Of a DNA stretch of 64,000 nucleotides, positions 1 to 11,477 are shown piece after piece. The notes below the pieces were generated by a model. That model made no database searches. It was given only the letters and a program-made list of their open reading frames with translations, and was not told where the DNA came from. The first letter of the stretch is position 1, and the number at the start of each line of letters is the position of its first letter. The DNA lies in assembly GCA_002869535.1 (NCBI GenBank), contig PKUK01000003.1, positions 62,212-126,211 on the forward strand, read 5' to 3'. This DNA is from Arcobacter sp. (GTDB lineage: Bacteria > Campylobacterota > Campylobacteria > Campylobacterales > Arcobacteraceae). A program made the position numbers and the translations under genes.

Positions 1-433
1 TAGAAGAGGATTGGAAGAAAACATAAAAAATATGAACCTCAGTTTTAATTACTCAATTGCCATACTTGATATTGATAAATTTAAAGATGTAAATGATACC
101 TTTGGGCATGATGTGGGAGATACTATACTAAAAGAACTTTCAGCTTTGATTTCAAAAAAGATTAGACAAAATGACATTTTTGCAAGATGGGGTGGTGAAG
201 AGTTTATACTTTTATTGCAAACAAAAGATTTGGCAATCGCTGAAAAGATTACGGATAAACTAAGGTCTGATATAGAAAAAGCAGATTTCTAAATAGTAAA
301 ACATATTACAGTATCTTTTGGAATAAGTAATTTTAAAACTTCAAAACAAACTTTTGATGAAGTATTTAAAAATGCAGACAATGCTTTATACCAAGCAAAA
401 GAGAGTGGTAGAAATAGAGTTTTTACTTACTAA
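1..433 (+). pseudogene. GGDEF diguanylate cyclase, C-terminal part, internal stop
   Basis: This is the 3' part of a GGDEF-domain gene whose start lies before the window; the frame is open from base 2 and begins with the NRRG-like region typical of these domains. It would make cyclic di-GMP from two GTP. The metal-binding DIDKFKDVND segment, the GHDVGD turn and the RWGGEEF signature (an intact GGEEF active site) are all visible. An in-frame TAA at 290-292 interrupts the last quarter of the domain. The same frame then runs on through ITVSFGIS and the final ALYQAKESGRNR helix to the true stop at 431-433, so the lesion is a single nonsense codon, not a frameshift. Upstream sensor domains cannot be seen. 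Confidence 0.85.
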
Positions 434-644
434 ACTCTGTTTGCATTTGTACTCTCTATATGCTAAATAGTTATAAAAAAATCACTTTTGAAACACTAAT
501 TAAAATAATTTTATAAATTATATAAGACTATATTATAACTAATAATAAACTTATATTATTTGGTATATTTTTTATACAAAATCGCTTGACTTATAAAAAG
601 ATTATGCTACTATTCTATTTACTAAACTTAAGTGGAATCTAATT

Positions 645-3092
645 TTGAACTTTTTAAAAAAACAAGCTTTTATAAAAATAACTATCATAACAACCCTATT
701 CTCATTTATTATATTGGGAACTTATTTACATGGGGTATATACTAAAATTGAAAACAACTACATAATAAATATTTAAAAACATAATGAACTTCAATATAAT
801 ATAATAGAAAAAAACCTACTAAATACAAAAAAAGATATCTTATATATCGCAAGTGTTTACAATTACTTCTTAAATAACAAAAAATATTATTATGATGAAA
901 ATCTAGAATTTTTCACACAAGATTTAAAAAGAATATCCCAATCAAGAAAAGTCTACTCACAAATACGATTTGTAAATAACAGTGGACAAGAAGTTGTAAG
1001 AGTAGATAATAAAAATAACAAAACAATTATTATAAAAAAAGAGAATTTACAAGATAAATCAAATAGATACTACTTTAAGGAATCAAAAACTTTAAAAGAT
1101 GGTGAAATCTATCTATCTCAATTTGATTTAAATGTTGAAAATGGAAAAATAGAAATACCATATAATCCAACAATAAGAATTTCTACTCCTGTAACAAATG
1201 CAGATGGCAAAATATCTGGATATATATTAATAAATTATTTAGGTGATGAGATTTTAAAAGAGTTAAAACTATCTTCTATAGATATAAACAGCTTACTTTT
1301 AAATAAAGATTCATACTATATGTTAGGGTTTAAGTCATCGGATGAATGGGGATTTATGTTTAATAAAAATATAAGTTTTCAAAATGACTATCCTAAAGGT
1401 TGGGCAAAAATCAATTCTTCTAATGTAAAACACTCAATAGCGCTAGATGAGAATAATAAACTTTTTGCTTTTCGTCAGATAAATCCTGTAGATATTATTA
1501 GTCCAAATAGAGAGACACTCTCAAGAAGAAATTGGACTATCATATCTTATATACATAAAGAAAAGATATTATTGAGCTTTTATAATTTCATCGATTCAAT
1601 TAAATATTTAACTATTGCCTTTGGTTTGATTATTTTTGCATTTGCATATATTATTTCACAATATGTAAAAAAACTTCAAGAAGAGGGTTTAAGAGTTGAA
1701 ATTGCAGATGAAGTTTTTAAAAATACTATGGAAGGTATCTTAGTACTAAATAGTGATAGAAAAGTAATCCAAACTAATCATGGTTTTGAAAGAATAAGTG
1801 GCTATAAAGAGAGTGAAATCATAGGAAAAAATCCTAGTATATTGCATGGTAAGCATGGAGAGTCAAAAGAGTTTTATAAAAAGCTATGGAAATCAGTAAT
1901 CAATGAGAACTTTTGGAATGGTGAATTAACAAATCAACATAAAAATGGTCAAAAGTATATTTCAAAACTTGCAATTGGAGTTGTAAAAAGAGATAAAAAA
2001 ATAGTTTATTATATTGGAGTTTTTTCAGATATAACAAAACAAAGTGAAGATAAAAAGAAACTAAAAAATACAGCTCTTGCTTTAGAGAAGAGTTTAAATG
2101 AACTAAAAAATGCACAAAACAAATTAATAGAATCAGAAAAACTAACAGCCTTAGGACAGCTCATTGCAGGAGTTTCTCATGAGATAAACTCTCCTCTTGG
2201 TGCAATAAAATCATCATCTGATAATATTCTACAATCATTAAATAATATAATTAAAAATATCCCTAAACTAGCCTTATTGCTAAATGAAGATGAAAAAGAG
2301 ACTCTTTTAAAATTAAAATCAAACCTTCCTCTTAAGATTTCTATTTTAAGTATAAAAGATGAACGAATATTAAGAAAAAGACTAGTGGAACAACTTGATA
2401 GTATAGGTGTTGAAAATAGCAGATATTTTGCAGATAAGTTTTCACAGTTTAACATCGATGATATCACACCATACAAAAATCTAATTACCCACAAAAGTGC
2501 ACACTTTATTATTGATGTACTTTATGATGAATATTTAACAATCTCAAATATACACAATATAATACGGGCTGTAAATAGAGCTTCTAAGACTATATATGCA
2601 CTTAAAAAATTTGCTCACTTTGACCACGATAGAGAAGGTGTTATAGAAAGAGTAGAAAACTCACTTGATGATATTTTAATACTATTTAGTCACAATCTAA
2701 AACAAGGTATAGAAGTTACAAAAAACTACACTTCATTAGATGCAATTTTTTGTTATCCTGATGAACTTTCACAAGTCTGGATGAACCTAATATCAAATGC
2801 TATTCATGCCATGGATAATCAAGGCAAACTTGAAATTTCTACTTCTGAAAATACAAACTATCAAATAATAAGTATCAAAGACAGTGGTTGTGGAATACCA
2901 CAAGAGTTACAAAAAAAGATATTTAATCCATTTTTTACAACAAAAAAATCTGGTGAAGGTAGTGGACTTGGCTTAGATATTGTTAAAAAAATAGTTGATG
3001 CACATAATGGTAAAATTGATCTACAAAGTGATGAACATGGGACAATTATTACTGTTTATTTATCAAAAAATATAAAAGGAGAAACAAAATGA
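645..3092 (+). pseudogene. Membrane sensor histidine kinase with PAS domain, internal stop
   Basis: A TTG start at 645 with AGTGGA upstream gives an 815-codon sensor kinase. A first membrane helix lies near residues 8-30, a periplasmic sensor region (probably Cache-like) covers about 45-315, a second helix about 320-340, and PAS about 350-470. The phosphoacceptor box GVSHEINSPLG is near residue 505 and the HATPase domain (DSGCGIP, GLGLDIV) fills the last 120 residues. A long helical insertion separates the last two. An in-frame TAA at 774-776 (codon 44), just after the first membrane helix, interrupts an otherwise continuous frame. Internal initiation downstream could yield a kinase lacking its first membrane anchor. 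The stop codon overlaps the start of the response regulator that follows, so it heads a three-gene phosphorelay operon. The sensed signal is unknown. Confidence 0.85.
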
Positions 3093-3484
3093 TGTCAGCC
3101 ATACTATGTGTAGACGATGAAGATATTATACTTAGATCTTTATCCCAAGATTTAAGCAGACAATTTAAAGACTACACTATTGAACTTGCACAAAATGCTG
3201 AAGATGCTTTAGAGATATTAGATGAGCTTAGCAGTGAAGGTGTAAAAGTATTAGTTATTGTTTCTGATTGGTTAATGCCAGGAATGAAAGGTGATGAATT
3301 TTTAATAGAAGCACATAAAAAATTTCCAAAAGTAATCAAAATACTTCTAACAGGACAAGCAGATGAAAAAGCTATTAAAAATGCTCAACTTAATGCTGAT
3401 TTAAAATGTACTTTTTCAAAACCTTGGGAATCATCTGAATTAGTTTCTAAAATAAAAGAAGAGATAGGTAAACTAGATGAGTAA
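3089..3484 (+). CDS. Response regulator, single receiver domain
   Basis: A 131-residue stand-alone receiver (CheY-like) protein. The acidic pair in CVDDED near the N terminus, the phosphoacceptor Asp in VSDWLMPGMKGDEF (about residue 61), the conserved Thr in LLTGQAD and the Lys in FSKPWE are all present, so it should accept phosphate. There is no output domain. It overlaps the end of the upstream kinase by 4 bases and the following REC-PAS-GGDEF gene by 8 bases, which indicates translational coupling in one operon. It probably shuttles phosphate from the kinase or competes with the next regulator for it. The SKPWE ending is shared with the next gene's receiver, suggesting the two receivers arose by duplication. 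Confidence 0.93.
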   Translation: MMSAILCVDDEDIILRSLSQDLSRQFKDYTIELAQNAEDALEILDELSSEGVKVLVIVSDWLMPGMKGDEFLIEAHKKFPKVIKILLTGQADEKAIKNAQLNADLKCTFSKPWESSELVSKIKEEIGKLDE

Positions 3485-4817
3485 AGCAATATTATGTGTT
3501 GATGATGAACAGATTGTTCTTACTTCTTTAAAAACGCAATTATTTACTTTTTTTGGTGATGAGTATGATATAGAACTTGCACAAAGTGCAGAAGATGCTT
3601 TAGAAATAATCGAAGAATTAAAGCTTGATGGAATAGAACTTGAACTAGTAGTTAGTGATTTTTTAATGCCCGGTATGAAAGGTGATGAGTTTTTAATTAA
3701 AGTACAAAACTTACTACCAAATACAAAAAAAATGCTCCTTACTGGACAAGCTGATCTTGATGGAATAACTAATATTATTAATAATGGTGCCTTATATAGA
3801 TATATTTCAAAACCTTGGGAACAAACTGATTTTATCATGACAATAAAAGAGGCTTTAAAAAGTTATGCAACTGAAAAAGAGCTAGAGTTTTATACTCAAA
3901 ATCTTGAAGAGTTAGTAGACAAAAAAACTTTAGAAAACAAAACCTATTTAGAGATAATAGACACATACTTAATAGCTTCAAAAACTGATTTAAAAGGTAA
4001 AATCACAGAAGTATCAAAAGCATTTTGCAATATATCAGAATACACGCAAGAAGAACTAATAGGACAACCTCATAGTATAATAAGACATCCAGATACTAAA
4101 AAAGAAGTATTTGAAGAATTATGGCAAACAATTAAAAATGGTCAGGCTTGGGAAGGTGAGATAAAAAATCGTAAAAAAAATGGTGGTTTTTATTGGGTAA
4201 AAGCAAGAATTTCTCCTATGTTTGATTCACAAGGGAATATCACTGGTTATGCTTCTATTCGTGTGGATACTACAGATAAAAAAGCAGTAGAGATACTCTC
4301 AGTAACTGATCATATGACAAATCTCTATAATAGAAGATTTTTCAATGAAATATTTGAAAAAGAGATTCAAAGAGCACAAAGAGATAATAAAGCACTTGGA
4401 TTTATAATATTTGATATAGATTGTTTTAAACAATACAATGATACATATGGACATCAAATGGGAGATAATGTACTTATTGAACTTGCAAATACTCTAAGGG
4501 ATAATTTACATAGAGCTAGTGATTATGCATTTAGACTAGGTGGAGAAGAGTTTGGGGCATTAGTTTATGATATAGATTTAGAGGGAATTACAACATTAGT
4601 GAAAAAAATAAAATCTTCAATTGAAGATTTAAAAATACCACATACACAAAATTTAGTATCAGAATATGTTACAGCTTCTTTTGGAGCATGTGTTTTTGAT
4701 GTAAATAAAAATATAACTAAAGAGAAAATTTTCAAAATTGCTGATGATTTACTTTATGAAGTAAAAAATAGTGGGAGAAACAACTTTAAAATCAAAGAGT
4801 ATGAAGAAGTTGATTAA
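3477..4817 (+). CDS. Response regulator with PAS and GGDEF domains
   Basis: A 446-residue regulator: receiver at about 1-125 (CVDDEQ, VSDFLMPGMKGDEF, LLTGQAD, SKPWE), a short coiled linker, PAS at about 150-275 (SIIRHPDTKKEVFEELW and KNGGFYWVKARI are the pattern of PAS domains common in Campylobacterota), and GGDEF at about 280-440. The catalytic signature is RLGGEEF and the preceding FDIDCFKQYNDTYGHQMGD metal and substrate region is intact, so it should be an active diguanylate cyclase. Phosphorylation of the receiver would control cyclic di-GMP output. It is the last gene of the kinase-regulator operon that starts at 645. No EAL domain or RxxD inhibitory site is evident. Confidence 0.92.
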   Translation: MSKAILCVDDEQIVLTSLKTQLFTFFGDEYDIELAQSAEDALEIIEELKLDGIELELVVSDFLMPGMKGDEFLIKVQNLLPNTKKMLLTGQADLDGITNIINNGALYRYISKPWEQTDFIMTIKEALKSYATEKELEFYTQNLEELVDKKTLENKTYLEIIDTYLIASKTDLKGKITEVSKAFCNISEYTQEELIGQPHSIIRHPDTKKEVFEELWQTIKNGQAWEGEIKNRKKNGGFYWVKARISPMFDSQGNITGYASIRVDTTDKKAVEILSVTDHMTNLYNRRFFNEIFEKEIQRAQRDNKALGFIIFDIDCFKQYNDTYGHQMGDNVLIELANTLRDNLHRASDYAFRLGGEEFGALVYDIDLEGITTLVKKIKSSIEDLKIPHTQNLVSEYVTASFGACVFDVNKNITKEKIFKIADDLLYEVKNSGRNNFKIKEYEEVD

Positions 4818-4821
4818 AGTT

Positions 4822-5532
4822 TTAAATATGAGAACTTAGCATTGGTTTATTTGGGTTATTTAAATATTCATATCCATTGTGCATAACATAAATACCAAAT
4901 ATAATTACCAATATTGAAGCTATTGTAATAAAAAGGTTTCTTAGGGCTATTTGTTTAAATATTCCCACAAAAAAACCTAGAGAAAACATAGCAGGAATTG
5001 TACTTAGTCCAAAGATTAGCATAACAAAAGCACCCCATAAAATACTTCCAGTACTAGCTGCTGTGATGGCAAATACATAAACAAATCCACAAGGAAGTAG
5101 TCCATTTAACATACCCAACAAATAAAAACTAATAAAACTATTTGAACCTAATAGTTTACGAAAAGTTTGTTGATAAATTTTTTATTTAGAAACAGAGTGT
5201 TCTATGCTTGTAAGAAATTTTAGTTTACCACTTAAAGATAAGCCAACTAATACCATCAAAAAACCAGTAAATAAAAGTAGTATTCCACTTGTAGTATTAT
5301 CAAAAGTTACAACACTTCCAGCATAACCAAATATAGCACCTAAGATAACATAGGTTGATACTCTTCCTAGGGCATATAATATATGAGATAGGGATTGTTT
5401 TACTTTAGACCAAGAGTTGTCTATCTTTGTACTTGAATATGCGACAACTATTCCTCCACACATGCCAATACAATGGCCAAATGAACCTAAAAATGCTATG
5501 GTAATAATAGTTATGATGCTTATATTTTCCAT
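4822..5532 (-). pseudogene. TauE/SafE (DsbD/UreH-like) membrane protein, internal stop
   Basis: A polytopic membrane protein of 236 codons belonging to the sulfite exporter TauE/SafE family as often labelled, related to the DsbD/CcdA membrane core. The N-terminal helix carries GSFGHCIGMCGG and the second half carries LGMLNGLLPCGFVY, the two family-typical Cys/Pro/Gly motifs at matching places in the internal repeat. Such proteins are linked to cytochrome oxidase maturation or metal/thiol handling, but the substrate cannot be read from sequence. An in-frame TAA at 5182-5184 (codon 117) falls in the loop between the two repeats; the frame stays open after it. Neighbours, purL and the upstream signalling operon, give no functional hint. 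Confidence 0.8.
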
Positions 5533-5563
5533 AAAATTCCTAATTGTATTGGATGAGTAGTTT

Positions 5564-5592
5564 AATAAAAAAGGCTTTTAACCTTTTTTATT
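5564..5592 (-). terminator. Hairpin terminator downstream of purL
   Basis: A perfect 11-bp inverted repeat (AATAAAAAAGG / CCTTTTTTATT) with a 7-base loop lies directly at the 3' end of purL, one arm touching the stop codon, and ahead of the TauE-like gene on the same strand. The A/T-rich outer stem gives a U-rich arm on the purL transcript, consistent with intrinsic termination. Confidence 0.6.
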
Positions 5593-7801
5593 ATAAGTCT
5601 TGTTCGATTACTTGTTTAAATTTATTAAAATAGATATCTTTTGCACTATCTAAAGAGATTGTAACATCATTGATAGAGATTGTATCTCCACCAACTGTTC
5701 CAATTTTAGTACAAGAGATACCCTTAGTAGCTGCAAGGCTAGTAAATGCTTCAATATTTTCTTCTTTAACTTCTACAACTGCTCTACTTAAAGATTCACA
5801 GAAGATATCTTTTGAGTCATTTAACTCAACAGATACGCTTACCCCTTTGTTACCAACAACAGCCATCTTAGCAATAGCAATTGCCAATCCACCAACGTTT
5901 ACATCTTTAGCACTTGCTAAAAGAGATGATGTGTTTGCATCAATAACTGTATCCCAAAGTGCTAACTCTTTTTTAAAGTCAACTTCAGGATGAAGACCAG
6001 CAACTTTGTTATACATTTTTTTCATATATAAAGACCCACCAAACTCACCTTTAGTATCACCTAAAAGGAAAAGTGTGTTTCCATCTTCTTTTAATCTTGA
6101 AGGTAAAACTCTGTTTGCATCTTCATTAACTCCAACCATTGCAATTGAAGGTGTTGGGAAAACCCCTACTCCATTTGTTTCATTGTATAAAGAAACATTT
6201 CCACCAATAACTGGTGTTACAAGCTCTTTACAAGCTGATTTGATACCTTCACAAGCCATTTTAAACTGCCACATTACTTCTGGGTTTTGTGGGTTTCCAA
6301 AGTTAAGACAATCTGTAATTGCTTTTGGTCTTGCTCCACTCATTGCTACATTTCTTCCAGATTCCATAACAGCTGCGGCTGCTCCTAATTCTGGGTTGAT
6401 ATAACATAATCTAGTGTTACAATCAGCACTCATAGCAAGTGCCTTACCAGTCTCTTTGATTCTAATTGATGATCCATCTAAAGTCCCAGGTCCTTCGATT
6501 GTATTTGTTTGTACCATAGAATCATATTGAGAATAAACCCATGATTTATCCACAACTTCCATATCACTAAACATATTATCAAAGGCATCTTGATTTGCAA
6601 TATTTTTATCTAAAGTTATATTTGCGATATCTTTTAAGTATTCTGGTTCTTTTACAGGTCTGTCTAGTATTGGTGCTTCTTCAGATACTGGTTGAACAGG
6701 AACTTCTGCACACTTTTCTCCATGCCAGAACAGTTCCATATTTCCAGTTGCTGTTACTTCACCTATAACTGCAACATCTAATTCCCATTTTTCAAAGATA
6801 TCAATAATAGCTTGCTCACAACCTTTTTTAGCACAAATAAGCATTCTCTCTTGAGATTCACTTAGCATAAAGTCATAAGGAGTCATTCCCTCTTCACGTG
6901 CAGGTACTTTATCTAAATGCATAATCATACCTGAACCACTTCGTCCAGCCATTTCAAATGATGATGAAGTAAGCCCAGCAGCTCCCATATCTTGAATACC
7001 AATAATTAAGTCTTCTTTAAATAACTCTAAACAAGCTTCTAAAAGTAGTTTTTCAGTAAATGGATCACCAACTTGTACAGTAGGTCTTTTTGACTCTGAA
7101 TCTTCTGTAAATGAAGCTGATGACATAACTGCTCCACCAAGACCATCTCGTCCAGTTTTAGAACCCACATACATAACAGGGTTTCCTAAACCTTCAGCTT
7201 TACCATAAAAGATTTCATCAGCTTTTGCTAAACCTAAAGTAAAGGCATTTACAAGGTTATTTCCAGCATAACACTCTTCAAAAGTAGTCTCTCCACCAAT
7301 AGTTGGAACTCCCATACAGTTTCCATATCCACCAATACCAGCAACTACACCTCGAAGTAAAAATCTATGTTTTTGAGCAACTTCACCATCACCCTCAATT
7401 GAAGCAAATCTAATAGAGTTCATATTTGCAATAGGACGTGCTCCCATTGTAAATACATCTCTTAAAATACCACCAACACCAGTAGCTGCACCTTGGTAAG
7501 GTTCAATAAAACTTGGATGATTGTGTGATTCCATTTTAAATACAGCAGCATATCCATCACCAATATCAATAACCCCTGCATTTTCTCCAGGACCTTGAAT
7601 AACCCATGGCGCTTTTGTTGGGAAACCATTTAAATATTTTTTACTAGATTTGTATGAACAGTGTTCACTCCACATTGCAGAAAAAACACCAATTTCAACG
7701 TAGTTTGGTTCTCTTTTTAGGATAGTTCTTATGTTTTCTAACTCTTCAAGTGTTAAAGAGTGGGCAAGAGCCATCTCTTCAGTTGTCATCTCTTTTTGCA
7801 T
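5591..7801 (-). CDS. purL: Phosphoribosylformylglycinamidine synthase subunit PurL
   Basis: A 736-residue small-type PurL, the synthetase subunit that converts FGAR to FGAM using ATP and ammonia delivered by PurQ, in de novo purine synthesis. Visible hallmarks are the [14 protein letters not shown] motif near the N terminus, the KMESHNHPS nucleotide-binding segment, [16 protein letters not shown], and the second AIRS-like half with [10 protein letters not shown]. The length matches the Gram-positive/epsilon type (about 720-740), not the fused 1,300-residue enterobacterial form, so separate PurS and PurQ are expected elsewhere. It stands alone here with a hairpin at its 3' end. The ATG at 7801 is followed by the usual [13 protein letters not shown] start region. 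Nothing is missing. Confidence 0.97.
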   Translation of the reverse strand: MQKEMTTEEMALAHSLTLEELENIRTILKREPNYVEIGVFSAMWSEHCSYKSSKKYLNGFPTKAPWVIQGPGENAGVIDIGDGYAAVFKMESHNHPSFIEPYQGAATGVGGILRDVFTMGARPIANMNSIRFASIEGDGEVAQKHRFLLRGVVAGIGGYGNCMGVPTIGGETTFEECYAGNNLVNAFTLGLAKADEIFYGKAEGLGNPVMYVGSKTGRDGLGGAVMSSASFTEDSESKRPTVQVGDPFTEKLLLEACLELFKEDLIIGIQDMGAAGLTSSSFEMAGRSGSGMIMHLDKVPAREEGMTPYDFMLSESQERMLICAKKGCEQAIIDIFEKWELDVAVIGEVTATGNMELFWHGEKCAEVPVQPVSEEAPILDRPVKEPEYLKDIANITLDKNIANQDAFDNMFSDMEVVDKSWVYSQYDSMVQTNTIEGPGTLDGSSIRIKETGKALAMSADCNTRLCYINPELGAAAAVMESGRNVAMSGARPKAITDCLNFGNPQNPEVMWQFKMACEGIKSACKELVTPVIGGNVSLYNETNGVGVFPTPSIAMVGVNEDANRVLPSRLKEDGNTLFLLGDTKGEFGGSLYMKKMYNKVAGLHPEVDFKKELALWDTVIDANTSSLLASAKDVNVGGLAIAIAKMAVVGNKGVSVSVELNDSKDIFCESLSRAVVEVKEENIEAFTSLAATKGISCTKIGTVGGDTISINDVTISLDSAKDIYFNKFKQVIEQDL

Positions 7802-7862
7802 TATTAACCTTAAGTTGTTTTATTAATGCGTGATTATAACTAAAGAAGATTTAATAAAAGTT

Positions 7863-8825
7863 TTAACCCTCCGAAAGGATTAAAATTTTATCTCCATCAA
7901 GCTGAATATAAAGCTCTTTTATCCCATCATAAAGATAAGTTTTTGTTTGGTAGTGTTGATCCATAACTATTTTAAACATCTTTTTATTTAAAGAGTTAGG
8001 ATAAGGAATTATATTTATATTTGTAAATCTAATAGTTTTATCTTCTTTTCTAGAAAATATATACTTTTTATGTTTTGTAAAAGCATCAAAGTCTTGACCA
8101 TTTGCTCTTTTAAATTCTGTAGAATAATATGCTAAATATTTATCTGTATCAGAAACTCTCCAAGCATCAGTCCAAGAATAAATAAAAGATAAAACTTTAC
8201 TCATCTCTTCTTTAGTAGTTGGTTCAACATTTTTTTCTGAGATTAATAAAACAGATTCATCAAAGTTCATATTTTTTTCTAAAGAGATCAAATTATCATT
8301 ATCTAAAGCAATACAACCTTTTGTAAAATCTTCTCTTGACTCTTCTAAAGGCATACCATGTATCCAAATTCCATGTCCTGCTTTATTTAAAGATTTATCA
8401 AAAGTATTTGGATAGTTAGTAACAAGTGCAAAAGGACCATAAAATTGGTCTAGTTTTGTTAATTTTCTAGTTAATCTATAAGCTCCAACTGGGGTTTTTA
8501 AATCACCCTCTGTAAACTTATCCCCATCTTTTTCCCCACTAATCATACTTTGAGTTAAAAGTTTTAAAAATTTTTTATCTTGTTTTTTAAAAAGTTCAAT
8601 CTTTTTTGATAGCTTATCAGCGACTATTACATATTTATTTGATTCATAATATCCGTAACTAACGTCAGTATTCTTCAAATACTCATTCCAGTATTCTTCA
8701 GTTTGTAATTGTTTTTCTAACTCTTTTTGTACTTCTTCTATACCCATTGTTCTATAAATAGAAACGAAATCTGCTAAAAGGTATGTATTAAATAAGACCA
8801 AAAGTAAAAGTACAGTTTTTTTCAA
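7863..8825 (-). CDS. YkuD-fold periplasmic peptidoglycan enzyme, Csd6/Pgp2-like
   Basis: A 320-residue exported protein with a signal peptide (first 18 residues, ending LLAD). The L,D-transpeptidase catalytic (YkuD) domain spans about 85-205, with the HGIWIHG motif and the catalytic Cys in KGCIALDN. A C-terminal NTF2-like domain follows (WTDAWRVSDTDKYLAYYS onward). This two-domain layout is that of Helicobacter Csd6 and Campylobacter Pgp2, L,D-carboxypeptidases that trim peptidoglycan tetrapeptides to tripeptides and set helical cell shape. It is divergently arranged with an M23 peptidase gene at 8903, another shape-type enzyme, which supports the assignment. Whether it acts as carboxypeptidase or transpeptidase cannot be decided from sequence. 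Confidence 0.85.
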   Translation of the reverse strand: MKKTVLLLLVLFNTYLLADFVSIYRTMGIEEVQKELEKQLQTEEYWNEYLKNTDVSYGYYESNKYVIVADKLSKKIELFKKQDKKFLKLLTQSMISGEKDGDKFTEGDLKTPVGAYRLTRKLTKLDQFYGPFALVTNYPNTFDKSLNKAGHGIWIHGMPLEESREDFTKGCIALDNDNLISLEKNMNFDESVLLISEKNVEPTTKEEMSKVLSFIYSWTDAWRVSDTDKYLAYYSTEFKRANGQDFDAFTKHKKYIFSRKEDKTIRFTNINIIPYPNSLNKKMFKIVMDQHYQTKTYLYDGIKELYIQLDGDKILILSEG

Positions 8826-8902
8826 AAATTCTCTCCATAATTATATTTAAGGTTTCAATTGTATAATAATAGTCTTGATTTTATAATAAAAAGAGAGAAT
8901 AA

Positions 8903-10078
8903 TTGAAATATTTAATTAGCATATTCCTTATGGTTACGTCACTATACAGTTTAGAAGTAGAAAAATTATCTTGGCCGAAGGGTGATACCTTCCTAACATT
9001 TTTACAACAGTACAATATAAATAATAAAATTTATTTTGATTTGGAAAAAGAAGATAAAGAGTTATGTTCTGAAATAAGAGCAGGAGCAAGGTATTATTTA
9101 ACAAAAAATGAGAATAATGAGCTAGTTCAAGTTTTAATAGAAGTATCAGAAGAGATGCAACTTCAAATATACAAAGATGATGATGGCTATAAATTTACTA
9201 CTGTTCCAATTGTTTTTGATGAAGTTGTAGAAACTGTAACTATACCTATTACCTCATCACCTTATCAAGATATTTTAAATCAGACATCAAATAGTGAATT
9301 AGCCAATGAGTTTATTAGAGCCTATAGTGGAAGTGTCAATTTTAAATATATGAGAAAAGATGATAAAATCATCATTAAATATAGACAAAAAGTAAGAATG
9401 GGTCAATACCATGGTACTCCTGATATAATATCATCAGTTGTTCAAATAAGAAAAAAGAAATATTTTATATTTAAAAATGAAGATGATGGCAGATACTATA
9501 ATTAAAAAGCCAAAAGTTTAACAAGCTACTTCTTTAAAGTTCCCCTAACATACAGTAGAGTATCTAGCAGATTTACAAAAAAAAGATGGCATCCAGTTTT
9601 AAAAAGATATAGAGCACACCTTGGAATTGATTATGCTGCACCAAGAGGAAGAGCAATATACTCAGCAGCTGATGGTAGAATCACATTTAGAGGTAGAAAA
9701 GGTGGTTATGGAAATGTTATAAAAATAGCCCACAAAAATGGCTATGTAACACTTTATGCTCACCAAAGCAGATTTAAAAGTGGTTTAAAAAGAGGAAGTA
9801 AAGTAAGAAAAGGTCAATTAATTGGATATGTGGGAACAACAGGGGTGAGTACTGGACCACACTTACATTTTGGTTTATATAAAAATGGAAGAGCTATAGA
9901 TCCAAGTAGAATAATTAGAGTCACAAAAACAAAATTAAATGGAAATGCAAATAAAAAGTTTCTTAAATATACAAAGAGTTTAGCACAAGAACTTATTGAA
10001 AAAAGAGATGAGCCAACACAAAAAGTATTAAATTTAAAAAAAATAGAATCAAAGAGTATATTAAAATCTAAAGCTTAA
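8903..10078 (+). pseudogene. M23 metallopeptidase (Csd3-like), internal stop
   Basis: An exported peptidoglycan endopeptidase gene of 391 codons. After a signal peptide (first 16 residues) comes a Csd3-like N-terminal inhibitory/accessory region to about 200. The M23 (LytM) domain follows, with zinc ligands in HLGIDYAAP and the HLHFGLY box, plus the supporting LYAHQS histidine. An in-frame TAA at 9503-9505 (codon 201) separates the accessory region from the catalytic domain; the frame is open on both sides and the family has coding sequence across this point. The peptidase half has no obvious independent signal peptide, so without read-through no exported enzyme is expected. It is divergent from the YkuD-type gene, and mgtE follows after 8 bases. 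Confidence 0.85.
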
Positions 10079-10086
10079 GGATTAAG

Positions 10087-11436
10087 GTGAGTGAAAAAAA
10101 CATAGAAAAAGATCCTAGTAAGCTATTAAAAGAGATAGAAAAATTACATCCAAGTGATATTGCACACTCTTTAAAAAAGATAAGCAAAAAAAAGCCAGAT
10201 GACTTTATTTTTGTATTAAAAAACTTGCCAGATGATACCCTTGGGGATGTAATTCTAGAGCTTCCTGAGAAACTTAGGGAGTTTGCTTATAATGAACTCT
10301 CAATTGAAAAATTAACAGAGGCTGTTGATGAATTAGAATCTGATGACCAAACCGATATTTTACAAGAGATTGAAGAGGTAAATGAAGATAAAGCAAAAGA
10401 GATTTTTGATGGTCTAGAAGAGGATGACCAAGAAGAAATCAATTGGCTAAAAAGATATGAAGAGCGCGAAGCTGGTGCTTATATGCAAACAGAGCTTTTC
10501 AGTGCAAATATAAATGAAACAATTAGTCATTCAATAGAAGAGCTTAGAATTGCAAAAGAAGAAAAAGAGCTTGAAAATATTCATCAAGTTTATATTGTAG
10601 ATGATAATAAAAAACTAGTAGCCTCAATTTTGCTTGAAGATTTAATAATCTTTGACTACAAAAAAACATATAAACAACTTATCGATGAATATGAACCAAA
10701 TAGATTTAGACCATATAAAGTAAATGACGATGAATATATTAAAGATGTAACAAAACAGTTTGAGAAGTATGATTTAAGTGTGGTAGCTGTTGTTGATTAT
10801 AAAAATGTTCTTATGGGAAGAATTACATCGGATGATGTTTTAGATGTAATTGAAGATAGTGCAACAGAGCAGATGTATCAATTAGCTGGTGTTGATGATG
10901 ATTTTGAACATGATAGCTTAGTTACAACTGCTAAAAAAAGAGCTATGTGGCTTTTTTTAAATCTTGGAACTGCTATTTTAGCTTCAATAGTTATTGGCTT
11001 TTTTGATCAAACTATTCAAGCCTATGTTGCACTAGCTATTCTTATGCCAATAGTTGCTTCAATGGGAGGAAATGCAGGAACACAAACTCTAGCTGTAATG
11101 GTTAGACAAATGGCCTTGGGTGAAATTGATTTTGAGAACTCCAAAGATGCTATAAAAAAAGAGGTTTTCATCTCTTTATTCAATGGTGTTTTATTTGCTT
11201 TTCTTATTGGTATAATTGCTTATTTTTGGTTTAGTATTCCACTTCTAGGAGTAGTAATTGGGCTTTCCATGATAATAAATCTATTTAGCGCAGGATTTTT
11301 TGGAGCATCAATTCCTCTAATTCTTAAGAAATACGATATAGACCCAGCTGTAGGAAGTACAGTTTTACTAACAACTGTAACTGATATTGTTGGTTTTTTT
11401 AGTTTTCTAATGCTTGCAAAACTAATCTTATTATAA
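10087..11436 (+). CDS. mgtE: Magnesium transporter MgtE
   Basis: A 449-residue MgtE-type Mg2+ channel. The acidic N-terminal helical domain (residues 1-125, with repeated EELESDDQTDIL-like segments) and two CBS domains (about 130-255) form the cytosolic magnesium sensor. The C-terminal 180 residues hold five membrane helices including the pore-lining MPIVASMGGNAGTQTLAV signature and the TTVTDIVGFFSFL ending. All family blocks are intact. The start is GTG at 10087, with AAGG upstream overlapping the stop region of the preceding peptidase gene, so it is probably co-transcribed. The family is gated closed when cytosolic Mg2+ is high. Confidence 0.96.
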   Translation: MSEKNIEKDPSKLLKEIEKLHPSDIAHSLKKISKKKPDDFIFVLKNLPDDTLGDVILELPEKLREFAYNELSIEKLTEAVDELESDDQTDILQEIEEVNEDKAKEIFDGLEEDDQEEINWLKRYEEREAGAYMQTELFSANINETISHSIEELRIAKEEKELENIHQVYIVDDNKKLVASILLEDLIIFDYKKTYKQLIDEYEPNRFRPYKVNDDEYIKDVTKQFEKYDLSVVAVVDYKNVLMGRITSDDVLDVIEDSATEQMYQLAGVDDDFEHDSLVTTAKKRAMWLFLNLGTAILASIVIGFFDQTIQAYVALAILMPIVASMGGNAGTQTLAVMVRQMALGEIDFENSKDAIKKEVFISLFNGVLFAFLIGIIAYFWFSIPLLGVVIGLSMIINLFSAGFFGASIPLILKKYDIDPAVGSTVLLTTVTDIVGFFSFLMLAKLILL

Positions 11437-11477
11437 ATTACTAATTGTGTTATAATAATATAAAAGCAAAGGAAATT

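Noticed and set aside
434-644. Possible gene between the first GGDEF gene and the histidine kinase
   Set aside because: Only short AT-rich frames with frequent stops; it looks like intergenic and promoter sequence.
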